Shown in pieces: positions 16,060-24,199 of a DNA stretch of 64,000 nt. Within the stretch, counting starts at the first letter, position 1. Each line of letters opens with the position of its first letter. The translations under genes were made by a program, and so were the position numbers. This DNA comes from Embleya scabrispora DSM 41855 (GTDB taxonomy: Bacteria > Actinomycetota > Actinomycetes > Streptomycetales > Streptomycetaceae): assembly GCF_000372745.1 (NCBI RefSeq), contig NZ_KB889719.1, positions 206,247-270,246 of the forward strand, in the 5' to 3' direction. The notes below the pieces were generated by a model, which saw nothing but the letters and a program-made list of their open reading frames with translations, was not told the DNA's origin and ran no database searches.

Positions 16060-17358
16060 ATGAAGCGCCATATCACGCGTACCGCGATGGCGGGGGCTGC
16101 GGCCCTGGCCATTGCGTCCGGCGGCCTGCTCGGCCTGTCCGGAACGGCGGTCGCCGCCGAGGTGGTCGTGCCCGACACCTGCAAGCTGCCGCCCCTCGCC
16201 GGCGGCCAGGACGTCACGAACGACCAGAAGATCGAACTTGTGATGCCGACGGGTGCGGTCAAGCCCGGCAACGTCGCGACGGTCGGGGTCAAGATGGGCC
16301 CGACCGGGCAGAAGGCGCCGGCCAAGCTCAACAACGACTTCACCTTCTCCATGACCTTCGAGGTCGGCGGGGGCGGCGGCACCACCAAGGAGGTGAAGCT
16401 CGAAGGCGGTGGGAAGCTCGTCGCCGAGAGCGGGGGGGATGTCGCGCTCCCGCAGTTCGACGGCAAGATCACGATCCCCGCCGACCTCAAGAGCGACATC
16501 ACGCTCAAGCCGAAGGAATGGACGACGGTCGTCAAGATCCTCGGCGATCAGGTGACGGTGTGCAAGCCGACCGGGACGGCACCTGACCTCGGCACGCTCA
16601 AGATCAGCGAGGACGGCGGCGGCGACCCGCCCGCCGGCGCCCCGAACGGCAAGGACGTCACGGTCGACTACACCTGTGACATCTACCTGGGCAGCGACAA
16701 GTTCGGCGATCCGCTGCCGCTGAAGTCGACCATCAAGGTGATCGTGCCCAGTGCCGCCAAGCCGAACGAAAAGGTGGCGGTCCAGGCGAAGTTCAAGGAC
16801 GACATCCTGGGGACCGCCCCCTCGATCACGCCGGCGAACGGGGTCGAGGCGACCGTTACCCCGACCCTCACCATCGACACCACGGGCGGCGACAAGAAGC
16901 CGTTCAACGTCGCGCTGCCGGCCAAGAAGGTCAGCATCAAGCCGGGTGACCAGATCAAGGCGGCCGGACCGCTCACAGGTGAGTTCACGGTCGGCGCGGC
17001 GGGCGACTACACGTTCAGCCCGGGCGCGTTCAACCTGGGTCTGGAGATCCCGGGCGAGCAGGTGATCAAGGTCGATCTCAAGTGCAAGGCCACCAAGACC
17101 GATGTCTCGGCCACCCTCAAGGCGAAGGGCGATGGTGGCACCTCGTCCGGGAACGTCACCCAGACCCCCACGGGCAACGTCGGCAGTGACGGCGGCAGCA
17201 CCACCACCAACGGCGGCGCCACCGGCGACCTCGCGCACACCGGCGCCTCCGGCGGCGGCATGACCGCGTTCGCGATGGCGGCCGGCACCGCCGTGCTCGG
17301 TGCGATCGCGCTGATGTTGTTCGTGCCCTACCGGCGGCGGATCCGCAACCAGGTCTGA
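16060..17358 (+). CDS. Sortase-anchored protein with two paired-cysteine modules (LAHTG)
   Basis: A 432-residue protein. The ATG at 16060 follows GAAGGGAGCACAACCTG, and the signal peptide ends AVAAEV (about residue 33). Two paired-cysteine modules follow: the first starts at C41 (DTCKLPP) and ends at VTVCKPTG; the second starts at VDYTCDIY and ends at KVDLKCKATK. A Gly/Thr/Asn-rich linker leads to LAHTG (391-395), a hydrophobic helix and the basic end YRRRIRNQV. LAxTG is the signal used by class E sortases of Streptomyces, so covalent wall attachment is likely. No sortase gene is in the window. It lies 47 bp after the WxL operon and may be co-transcribed. Function is unknown. Confidence 0.85.
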   Translation: MKRHITRTAMAGAAALAIASGGLLGLSGTAVAAEVVVPDTCKLPPLAGGQDVTNDQKIELVMPTGAVKPGNVATVGVKMGPTGQKAPAKLNNDFTFSMTFEVGGGGGTTKEVKLEGGGKLVAESGGDVALPQFDGKITIPADLKSDITLKPKEWTTVVKILGDQVTVCKPTGTAPDLGTLKISEDGGGDPPAGAPNGKDVTVDYTCDIYLGSDKFGDPLPLKSTIKVIVPSAAKPNEKVAVQAKFKDDILGTAPSITPANGVEATVTPTLTIDTTGGDKKPFNVALPAKKVSIKPGDQIKAAGPLTGEFTVGAAGDYTFSPGAFNLGLEIPGEQVIKVDLKCKATKTDVSATLKAKGDGGTSSGNVTQTPTGNVGSDGGSTTTNGGATGDLAHTGASGGGMTAFAMAAGTAVLGAIALMLFVPYRRRIRNQV

Positions 17359-17429
17359 CATCCGGCCCGCGCGCGGCGCCAACTCGGCGTCGTAGCGGCT
17401 GTGATGGCTGAACCCAGTTGATCCGAATG

Positions 17430-17474
17430 CGAAGGGTCCCCTTGCCGGTCCTCACCCGGCCGGGGGACCCTTCG
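17430..17474 (+). terminator. Terminator after the LAHTG protein gene
   Basis: CGAAGGGTCCCC (17430-17441) pairs with GGGGACCCTTCG (17463-17474). The 21-nt loop can itself form a small CCGG hairpin. Confidence 0.82.
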
Positions 17475-17587
17475 GCTATGTTCCGCCGCGGGACACAACC
17501 GAAGCCGCCGCACCCCACTTCCTCACCCGACCTCACCTCGTCCCTCCCTCACCGATTCCGCCACCCACGAGAAGGAACGCGACTCCG

Positions 17588-18448
17588 ATGGCTCTCTGGG
17601 CTCCACGCATGGCGAGCGCCGTCCTCGCCCTGGGCTGCACGGTCGGCTCGGCGCTCGTGCTCGCTCCGCCCGCCGGTGCGGCGGAACCGCTGATCGTGCA
17701 GGTGCACTGCGTCATCCCGCTGGACCAGCCCGCCGTGGACGGTCCGCAGCAGATCTCGCTGGACGCGCCGACCGATCCGGTCCGGCCCGGCGACAAGGTG
17801 AAGATCAAGGTCACCCTCGGCGGCAGCCCCGCGACCAGCCCGCTGCCCTTCCCGGGGACCCCGTTGACTCCGTCGATCCAGCTCATCCTGTCCGGTGGCG
17901 CGAGCGGTGAACTCACGCTCCAGGGGCCGAAGATGCGTGTCGACATCCCGGGTACGCCCACGCAGATCGTGGTGCCGCCCTACGAGGGCGAGATCACCGT
18001 GCCGCTCGATGCCAGGGGCGACATCAGGATCGCGCCGGGCAAGATGGTCACCAGTACCGCGATCTTCGGCGACCAGATCACCACGTGCTTCCCGACCGCT
18101 CCCGCGCCGCCCGCGACGACCCTCAAGGTCGACGTGGCGGGAAGGGCCCCGGAGGGGCCGCAGGGCACTTCGACGGGTCCGGGTGCCGGGCAACCTCCGG
18201 CATCGGGCGAGGCGTCCGTACAGACCGCGCCACAGCGTGCGGAGAGCCCGGCCGCGAGCCCGGGCGGTGCCGCCGGGGAGGGGGCCAAGGCGAGCGGGGT
18301 CGACATCGGGACGGCGAGCCGCGGCGAGGACGACGGAGACGTCTCCGGCGGGACGATCGTGCTGATCGTGGTCGGCGTACTGATCCTGGTGATGGCGGCG
18401 GCCACGATGTTGTACTCGTGGCGTCGACACGAGGACGACGAATGGTGA
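17588..18448 (+). CDS. Membrane-anchored paired-cysteine protein
   Basis: A 286-residue protein. The ATG at 17588 follows GAGAAGGAACGCGACTCCG, and the signal peptide ends AGAAEP (about residue 33). One paired-cysteine module follows (C41 in VQVHCVIPL, C167 in ITTCFPTA) and is close to that of the 1080-2207 protein (SPATSP, TPSI-LSGGA). A Pro/Gly/Ala linker (about 175-250) leads to one transmembrane helix (about 257-278) and a short polar tail, with no sorting motif. The module family therefore appears here with a fourth mode of attachment, after free, WxL-linked and sortase-linked forms. It is the last member of the surface-protein block. Confidence 0.82.
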   Translation: MALWAPRMASAVLALGCTVGSALVLAPPAGAAEPLIVQVHCVIPLDQPAVDGPQQISLDAPTDPVRPGDKVKIKVTLGGSPATSPLPFPGTPLTPSIQLILSGGASGELTLQGPKMRVDIPGTPTQIVVPPYEGEITVPLDARGDIRIAPGKMVTSTAIFGDQITTCFPTAPAPPATTLKVDVAGRAPEGPQGTSTGPGAGQPPASGEASVQTAPQRAESPAASPGGAAGEGAKASGVDIGTASRGEDDGDVSGGTIVLIVVGVLILVMAAATMLYSWRRHEDDEW

Positions 18449-18614
18449 TCGCGCGTCGATACCTCGACCGGGCCACGATCCCCCGATCGCTCCGCGTGTC
18501 CCGGTCGCTCGGAGTCCCTCGACGAAGGAAAAATTCCCCTCGATTCCCGGCCCTCGCAGGTCTGTCGGGTAGAGCTCGTCAACCTCGCGCCCACGGCTCA
18601 GTAACATCAAGGTC

Positions 18615-19286
18615 ATGACCCGCGTACTGCTCGCCGAGGACGACGCATCCATCTCCGAACCGCTCGCGCGTGCGTTGCGCCGAGAGGGCTACGAGGTCGA
18701 GGTGCGCGAGGACGGTCCAAGCGCTCTCGAATGCGCCGCGCAGAGCGGGGTGGACCTGCTCGTCCTGGACCTCGGTCTGCCCGGGATGGACGGCCTGGAG
18801 GTGTGCCGGCGGCTGCGTGCCGAAGGGCACGGCTTCCCGGTTCTGGTCCTGACCGCGCGCGCCGACGAAGTGGACACAGTGGTCGGCCTCGACGCCGGCG
18901 CCGACGACTACGTCACCAAACCCTTCCGGCTCGCCGAGCTGCTCGCCCGGGTGCGCGCGCTGCTCCGGCGCGGCGCGGCCGACGTCGGTCAGGGGGTGCA
19001 CGGCGTGCGGATCGACGTCGACTCGCATCGCGCCTGGATCGGCGAGGAGGAGCTTCAGCTCACCGCCAAGGAGTTCGACCTGCTCCGGGTGCTGGTGCGC
19101 GACGCCGGCCGGGTGGTCACCCGCGACCAACTGATGCGCGAGGTGTGGGACACCACGTGGTGGAGTTCCACCAAGACGCTGGACATGCACATCTCGTGGC
19201 TGCGCAAGAAGCTCGGTGACGACGCGGGCAACCCCCGTTACATCACCACCGTGCGCGGCGTGGGCTTTCGCTTCGAGAAGAGCTGA
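18615..19286 (+). CDS. OmpR-family response regulator
   Basis: A 223-residue two-component response regulator. The receiver domain (1-115) has the acidic pair D9/D10, phosphorylation site D52 (LDLGLPGMDG), T80 and K102 (TKPF). A winged-helix DNA-binding domain follows (about 125-222; ELQLTAKEFDLL, RVVTRDQLMREVW, the KTLDMHISWLRKK recognition region, and GVGFRFE). It is 83 bp ahead of its sensor kinase. The neighbouring surface proteins or purKE are possible targets, but nothing in the sequence shows this. The ATG start lies soon after an otherwise empty gap (18449-18614). Confidence 0.93.
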   Translation: MTRVLLAEDDASISEPLARALRREGYEVEVREDGPSALECAAQSGVDLLVLDLGLPGMDGLEVCRRLRAEGHGFPVLVLTARADEVDTVVGLDAGADDYVTKPFRLAELLARVRALLRRGAADVGQGVHGVRIDVDSHRAWIGEEELQLTAKEFDLLRVLVRDAGRVVTRDQLMREVWDTTWWSSTKTLDMHISWLRKKLGDDAGNPRYITTVRGVGFRFEKS

Positions 19287-19369
19287 CCTCGGGCGGCCGG
19301 GCCGACTTCGCGGGTGCCGATCTCGGAGCCGACCTCAGAGCCGACCTCGGAAAGCTGACGGGACCAACC

Positions 19370-20635
19370 TTGCGTCGCAGGCTCATCAACACCACGCTCG
19401 GCGTGGTTCTGGTCGTGGTGGCCGTGCTCGGCGTGCCGTTGGCGTTCGTGGAGACCCACGCGATCGAGAACAGCGCGGGTGACAGCCTCAAGGCCGAGGC
19501 CGCGCGCATCCTGGAGGTCGTCGAGCTGCGCATGGCCTCCGGCGAACGTTCGGACGCGGAACTGCTGCATCGGCAGATCGAACCGCATCGCTACGCGATC
19601 GTGCGACTGTCGGGGGAGCCCCCGCTGGTGATCGGCGACAAGCCGAGCGGCCGGGTATTCGAGAAGGACATGCACGGCGAGATGGGCGACTCGGTCACCG
19701 TCGGCGAACCGCGCGGTCGGGTCACCGGCAAGATCCGCGAATCCCTCCTGCTCATCCTGGGGGTGGCGCTGCTCGCCGTCGCCGCGGCCGCCGCCCTCGC
19801 GGTGTGGCAGGCCCGCCGGCTCGCCCGCCCGCTGACCGACCTGGCCGAGACCGCCGAACGGCTCGGCTCCGGTGACCCCCGGCCCCGACACCGCCGGTAC
19901 GGCGTGCCCGAGCTGGATCGCGTCGCCGAGGTGCTGGACCAGAGCGCCGAGCGGGTCGCGAGGATGCTCACCGCCGAGCGCCGGCTCGCCGCGGACGCCT
20001 CCCACCAACTGCGCACGCCGCTCACGGCGCTGTCCATGCGGCTGGAGGAGATCATCGCGACCGAGGACCCGGAGATCGTCAAGGAGGAGGCCGCGATTGC
20101 GTTGTCCCAGGTCGAGCGGCTGACCGACGTGGTGCAGCGGCTGCTGACCAGCAGTCGGCGCGGCAGCGGCGGGCGCGACCCGCGCAACATGTCCGCGGTC
20201 ACCGTCCGGGTGGACGATGTGATCCAACAGCAGATCGACGAGTGGCGACCCAACTTCCGCGAGGCCGGACGCAGCATCCGGGTCGAGGGGGAGCGCGGGC
20301 TGACCGCCGTGGCCACCCCCGGGGCGCTGTCCCAGGTGCTGGCGACGCTGGTCGAGAACACGCTCATGCACGGTGCGGGCGGGGTGAACATCCGCACGCG
20401 TACCACCGGCACCTCGGTGGTGGTCGAGGTCGAGGACGAGGGCACGGGAGTGCCGGACGAGCTGGGTGCGCGGGTGTTCGAACGGGCGGTCAGCGGCCAC
20501 AACTCGACCGGCCTGGGACTCGCGGTCGCCCGGGACCTGGCCGAGGCGGACGGCGGCCGGCTGGAGCTGCTCCAACAGCGCCCACCGGTGTTCGCGGTGT
20601 TCCTGGCGGCGCACCCGGAGGAGCCGCCCGGGTGA
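19370..20635 (+). CDS. Sensor histidine kinase
   Basis: A 421-residue membrane kinase; the TTG at 19370 gives the expected N-terminal helix. TM1 is about residues 5-27, an extracytoplasmic loop of about 95 residues follows, and TM2 is about 126-146. A HAMP-like region comes next. The phosphoacceptor is H212 in ASHQLRTPLTAL, and the ATPase domain shows LVENTLMHG (N box), EDEGTGVPDE (G1) and STGLGLAVARDL (G2). It should autophosphorylate H212 and pass phosphate to D52 of the upstream regulator. The short loop has no cysteines or known sensory fold that I recognise, so the signal is unknown. Confidence 0.93.
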   Translation: MRRRLINTTLGVVLVVVAVLGVPLAFVETHAIENSAGDSLKAEAARILEVVELRMASGERSDAELLHRQIEPHRYAIVRLSGEPPLVIGDKPSGRVFEKDMHGEMGDSVTVGEPRGRVTGKIRESLLLILGVALLAVAAAAALAVWQARRLARPLTDLAETAERLGSGDPRPRHRRYGVPELDRVAEVLDQSAERVARMLTAERRLAADASHQLRTPLTALSMRLEEIIATEDPEIVKEEAAIALSQVERLTDVVQRLLTSSRRGSGGRDPRNMSAVTVRVDDVIQQQIDEWRPNFREAGRSIRVEGERGLTAVATPGALSQVLATLVENTLMHGAGGVNIRTRTTGTSVVVEVEDEGTGVPDELGARVFERAVSGHNSTGLGLAVARDLAEADGGRLELLQQRPPVFAVFLAAHPEEPPG

Positions 20636-20640
20636 GGGGC

Positions 20641-20658
20641 GCGGGGCCGGGGCCCCGC
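20641..20658. terminator. Hairpin between converging genes
   Basis: GCGGGGCC, two bases, then GGCCCCGC, in the 30-bp gap between the kinase stop and the GtrA stop on the opposite strand. It probably works in both directions. Confidence 0.6.
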
Positions 20659-20665
20659 GGGTGGA

Positions 20666-21250
20666 TCAGGCCCGGGAGGTCTCGCTCTCGTCCTCGACCA
20701 GGCGGGCGGCCTCGGTGTCCAGGCGGGCCCTGCCGGAGGGCGCCGGTCGGTCGGGCTCGGTGTTGTCTTCGGTGCTCGGCGGCGCGACGACCCGCACCGA
20801 CTTGCGGTCGACGTGGTGTGTACCGGTGAAGACCCACGTGCGGTAGGACCAGAAGCGGAACAGGGTGCCCAGCGGCAGGCCGACGGCGTACTTCGCGACG
20901 TTGTCGGCGAGCAGCGAGGGGTAGCCGAGCCAGTAGTGCGAGATGGCCACGGTGCCGGCCTCGATCGCCATGCCGACCCCGCTGAACGCCATGAACAGCA
21001 CGAACTCGCGTCGACTGTCCTCGGACGTACGGTGCCGGAAGGCCCAGTAGCGGTTGCCGAGGTAGTTCACCATGATCGCGAGCGCGGTCGAGATCACCGA
21101 CGAGCGCACCGAGGCCAGGCCCAGGTGGTTACGGCAGATGTTGAACACGATCACGTTGACGATCACGCCGAATCCGCCGACGGCGCCGAACTTCAGCGTC
21201 TCGTGCAGCAGGTGTCCGACTCGGTCGTGCCAATTTCGGAGCGCCTTCAC
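20666..21250 (-). CDS. GtrA family membrane protein (second of tandem pair)
   Basis: A 194-residue protein with four predicted membrane helices and the GtrA signature features (FGAVGGFGVIVNV, NYLGNRYWAFRHR near the second and third helices, LGTLFRFWSYRTWVF at the end). GtrA proteins are thought to move polyprenyl-phosphate-linked sugars across the membrane for envelope glycan modification. The GTG start at 21250 overlaps the upstream GtrA stop by 4 bp (GTGA), and upstream in-frame starts lie inside that gene. About 55 extra C-terminal residues are charged and probably cytoplasmic. It is clearly related to its neighbour at 21247-21744, so the pair arose by duplication. Confidence 0.88.
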   Translation of the reverse strand: MKALRNWHDRVGHLLHETLKFGAVGGFGVIVNVIVFNICRNHLGLASVRSSVISTALAIMVNYLGNRYWAFRHRTSEDSRREFVLFMAFSGVGMAIEAGTVAISHYWLGYPSLLADNVAKYAVGLPLGTLFRFWSYRTWVFTGTHHVDRKSVRVVAPPSTEDNTEPDRPAPSGRARLDTEAARLVEDESETSRA

Positions 21251-21744
21251 GACATGCCACCTTCGACGACCGGCGCGCCCGCGGGTCGTTTGTGCTTGAA
21301 CACCCACGTGCGGAACGCCCAGAAGCGGAACAGCGTGCCGAGAGCCATACCGACGATGTTCGCCGAGATGTTGTCGGCGAGCTTGCTCTCGTAACCCATC
21401 AGGGTGTGCGAGACGAACACGCTCGACGCCTGGATGCCCGCGGCGATCGCGCTGAAGACGAAGAAGAGCGTGTACTCACGCCCGACGCCGGTGCGGTCCC
21501 GATGCCGATAGGTCCAGTATCGGTTACCGACGTAGGCCACGATGGTCGCGGGGATCGAGGAGACGATCTTCGCCGCGACTCCGCCCATGCCGAGTGAGAG
21601 GCCGAGGTTGAAGACCAGGACGTCCACCGCGTAGGCGAGCCCGCCCGCGACCAGGAATTGGGTGACCTCGGAGCGGAAGCGGGCGACCCGGCCGGTCGGC
21701 GATCCGACGGTGGGGTCGGTGGGGGCGCCGACAGGCGAAGACAC
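21247..21744 (-). CDS. GtrA family membrane protein (first of tandem pair)
   Basis: A 165-residue protein with a short polar N-terminus, four membrane helices, and the same GtrA landmarks as its partner (FLVAGGLAYAVDV, YVGNRYWTYRHR, LGTLFRFWAFRTWVF). The GTG at 21744 was chosen because AGAGGAG lies 6 bases upstream; longer frames run antisense through purK. The pair could act as a heterodimeric flippase component for lipid-linked sugars used by the envelope-glycan genes in the right half of the window. That link is inference only. Confidence 0.87.
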   Translation of the reverse strand: MSSPVGAPTDPTVGSPTGRVARFRSEVTQFLVAGGLAYAVDVLVFNLGLSLGMGGVAAKIVSSIPATIVAYVGNRYWTYRHRDRTGVGREYTLFFVFSAIAAGIQASSVFVSHTLMGYESKLADNISANIVGMALGTLFRFWAFRTWVFKHKRPAGAPVVEGGMS

Positions 21745-21973
21745 GGACGCTCCTCTGGCACCACTGGGGCTACGGGCAAGACGACTCACTCGACGAGGGT
21801 AGCCGCCGCGGCCGCTCGGCATCGGCGCGCGGTCTCCCTCCTGTTGCAGACTCTTTACCGGAACATCTCCCATCACGTGTGGCACATGTCGTTCCGGCGG
21901 TCCCGGCTCGCCCGGGAGCCGCCCGCGATGCCCACCGCCACAGCCGCGCGCGTCGGGTCGGTACCCTTCCCCC

Positions 21974-23113
21974 GTGACGTTCCCAGTCGTCGGCATGGTC
22001 GGCGGCGGCCAGCTCGCCCGCATGACGCACCAGGCCGCAATCCCGCTCGGCGCCCGCTTTCGCGTACTCGCCGCATCCCCGTCCGAATCCGCGGCCCAGG
22101 TCGTGGGCGACGTCGTGCTCGGCAGTGAGGACGACCTCGCCGACCTGCGCCGCTTCGCGCAGGGCTGTGACGTGGTCACCTTCGACCACGAGCAGGTCCC
22201 CACCGCGCTCCTGGAGGCTCTGGAGGCCGACGGCGTCGCCGTTCGGCCGAGCCCGCAGGCCCTCGTGCACGCCCAGGACAAGGGCGTGATGCGGGCCAGG
22301 CTGGCCGAGATCGGTGTCCCGTGCCCGCGCAACCGGATCGTGGCCGATCCGGCGGACGTGGCGGCGTTCGCGGCCGAGGTGGGCGGCTGGCCGGTGGTGC
22401 TCAAGACCACGCGCGGCGGCTACGACGGCAAGGGCGTGTGGATCGTGCGCGGCGAGCAGGAGGCCGCGGTGCCGTTCGCGGCGGGCGTGCCGGTGCTCGC
22501 CGAGGAGAAGGTGGACTTCACCCGCGAGCTGGCGGCGTGCGTGGTGCGCTCGCCGCACGGGCAGGCGGTGGCCTATCCCGTGGTCGAGTCGATCCAGGTG
22601 GACGGCGTGTGCCGCGAGGTGATCGCGCCCGCGCCGAACCTGGCCGAGGAGCTCGCGGTCCGGGCGCAGCGGATCGCGCTGTCGATCGCGGGCGAGCTGG
22701 GCGTGACCGGACACCTCGCGGTCGAACTGTTCGAGACCGTCGACGGGCGGATCCTGGTCAACGAGCTGGCCATGCGCCCGCACAACAGCGGGCACTGGAG
22801 CATCGACGGCGCGATCACCTCGCAGTTCGAGAACCACCTGCGCGCGGTGCTCGACCTGCCGCTGGGCGACCCGCGCGCCCGGGCGCCGTGGACCGTGATG
22901 GTCAACGTGCTCGGCGGCGACTATCCGGACATGTACCGTCCGTACCTGCACGTGATGGCCCGCGATCCCGGGGTCAAGGTGCACATGTACGGCAAGGATG
23001 TGAAGCCCGGCCGCAAGGTCGGCCACGTCACCGTGTGCGGCGACGATCTGGACGAGGTGCGCGAGCGCGCCCGGCACGCCGCCGACTACCTCCGAGGGGA
23101 CATCACCGAATGA
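21974..23113 (+). CDS. purK: N5-carboxyaminoimidazole ribonucleotide synthase
   Basis: A 379-residue ATP-grasp enzyme that converts aminoimidazole ribonucleotide, bicarbonate and ATP to N5-CAIR in purine synthesis. Seen: the N-terminal [11 protein letters not shown] nucleotide-fold motif, [10 protein letters not shown], the ATP-grasp lysine region [14 protein letters not shown], the [11 protein letters not shown] strand, and [20 protein letters not shown] near the metal site. Length is normal. The GTG start at 21974 sits just before the conserved N-terminus. The stop overlaps the purE start (ATGA), so the two are co-translated. It diverges from the GtrA pair with a 229-bp gap that should carry both promoters. 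Confidence 0.97.
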   Translation: MTFPVVGMVGGGQLARMTHQAAIPLGARFRVLAASPSESAAQVVGDVVLGSEDDLADLRRFAQGCDVVTFDHEQVPTALLEALEADGVAVRPSPQALVHAQDKGVMRARLAEIGVPCPRNRIVADPADVAAFAAEVGGWPVVLKTTRGGYDGKGVWIVRGEQEAAVPFAAGVPVLAEEKVDFTRELAACVVRSPHGQAVAYPVVESIQVDGVCREVIAPAPNLAEELAVRAQRIALSIAGELGVTGHLAVELFETVDGRILVNELAMRPHNSGHWSIDGAITSQFENHLRAVLDLPLGDPRARAPWTVMVNVLGGDYPDMYRPYLHVMARDPGVKVHMYGKDVKPGRKVGHVTVCGDDLDEVRERARHAADYLRGDITE

Positions 23114-23613
23114 GTACGCAGCCCGTCGTCGGCATCGTCATGGGGTCCGACTCGGACTGGCCGGTGATGGAGCTCGCCGCGCAGGTCATGGACGAATTCG
23201 GGATCGGGTACGAGGCCGACGTGGTCTCCGCGCACCGGATGCCGCAGGAGATGATCGAGTACGGCACGACCGCTGCCGAACGTGGTCTCAAGGTGATCAT
23301 CGCGGGCGCGGGCGGCGCCGCGCACCTGCCCGGGATGCTCGCGTCGGTCACCCCGCTGCCGGTGATCGGGGTACCGGTGCCGCTGAAGTACCTGGACGGC
23401 ATGGACTCGCTGCTGTCGATCGTGCAGATGCCAGCCGGGGTGCCGGTCGCCACCGTCTCGATCGGCGGCGCGCGCAACGCCGGGCTGCTCGCGGTGCGGA
23501 TGCTGGCGGCGCACGATCCGGCGCTGCTCGCGCGGATGACCGCGTTCCAGGCCGAGCTGAAGGCGCAGGCGACCGAGAAGGGGCGCAAGCTGCGCGAGCG
23601 GATCGGGTCCTAG
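23110..23613 (+). CDS. purE: N5-CAIR mutase
   Basis: A 167-residue enzyme that converts N5-CAIR to CAIR, the step after PurK. The class I PurE landmarks are all present: [37 protein letters not shown] and [12 protein letters not shown]. Its ATG overlaps the purK stop. A strong hairpin follows at 23631. Confidence 0.97.
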   Translation: MSTQPVVGIVMGSDSDWPVMELAAQVMDEFGIGYEADVVSAHRMPQEMIEYGTTAAERGLKVIIAGAGGAAHLPGMLASVTPLPVIGVPVPLKYLDGMDSLLSIVQMPAGVPVATVSIGGARNAGLLAVRMLAAHDPALLARMTAFQAELKAQATEKGRKLRERIGS

Positions 23614-23630
23614 GACCCGAGGTCATGGGC

Positions 23631-23656
23631 GGGGCCCGACGGATTGCTCGGGCCCC
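23631..23656. terminator. Bidirectional terminator between purE and the CoA-binding protein gene
   Basis: GGGGCCCGA (23631-23639) pairs with TCGGGCCCC (23648-23656) across an 8-nt loop, between two converging genes. Confidence 0.8.
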
Positions 23657-23667
23657 GGCTCCCGGGG

Positions 23668-24093
23668 TCAGGCTTGGCCCGCGCCCGTCATGGTGATCCG
23701 CTGGAGTTCCACCGCGGAGCACCGGTCCATCACCATGTCCAGGCCCGCGTCGCGGACTCGTTGGTAGGCGCTCTCGTCGATCACGTCCAACTGGAACCAG
23801 ACCGCCTTCGCGCCGATCTTCACGGCCTGGTCGGCGATGTCGCCGGCTTGTTCCGAGTTGACGAACACGTCTACCACGTCCACCGGGAACGGGATCTCGG
23901 CGAGCGTGGCATACCCGTGTTCGCCGTGCACGGTCTCCGCCTTCGGATGCACGGGCACGACGCGCTTTCCCCACTGGCGGAGGAACGCGGCTACTCCATA
24001 TGCGGCGCGGTGGGAGTTGGTGCTGAGCCCCACAACGGCCCACGTGTGCGTGTCGAGGATCCGTCGGATCGTGGCCTCGTTGCCGTACGGCAT
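23668..24093 (-). CDS. CoA-binding domain protein
   Basis: A 141-residue single-domain Rossmann-fold protein of the CoA-binding (YccU-like) family. Seen: WAVVGLSTNSHRAAYGVA at the nucleotide loop, VVPVHPKAE, the IPFPVDVVDVFVNSE segment, AVWFQLDVIDESAY, and the late VMDRCSAVE with the conserved Asp/Arg/Cys. Length is normal. These proteins bind CoA; the physiological role is not firmly known. The gene converges on purE and is followed upstream by ugd with a 106-bp gap. Confidence 0.9.
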   Translation of the reverse strand: MPYGNEATIRRILDTHTWAVVGLSTNSHRAAYGVAAFLRQWGKRVVPVHPKAETVHGEHGYATLAEIPFPVDVVDVFVNSEQAGDIADQAVKIGAKAVWFQLDVIDESAYQRVRDAGLDMVMDRCSAVELQRITMTGAGQA

Positions 24094-24199
24094 GCTGATG
24101 ACCTCGCAGTCCTTGTCTCGCTGCTCGCGGTGCCCCCCGACAGACGGACGGCGCGGCGCCGTCAGCCGGGTGAGTGTGCCCCCGAGGCGGGCCGGCTAC

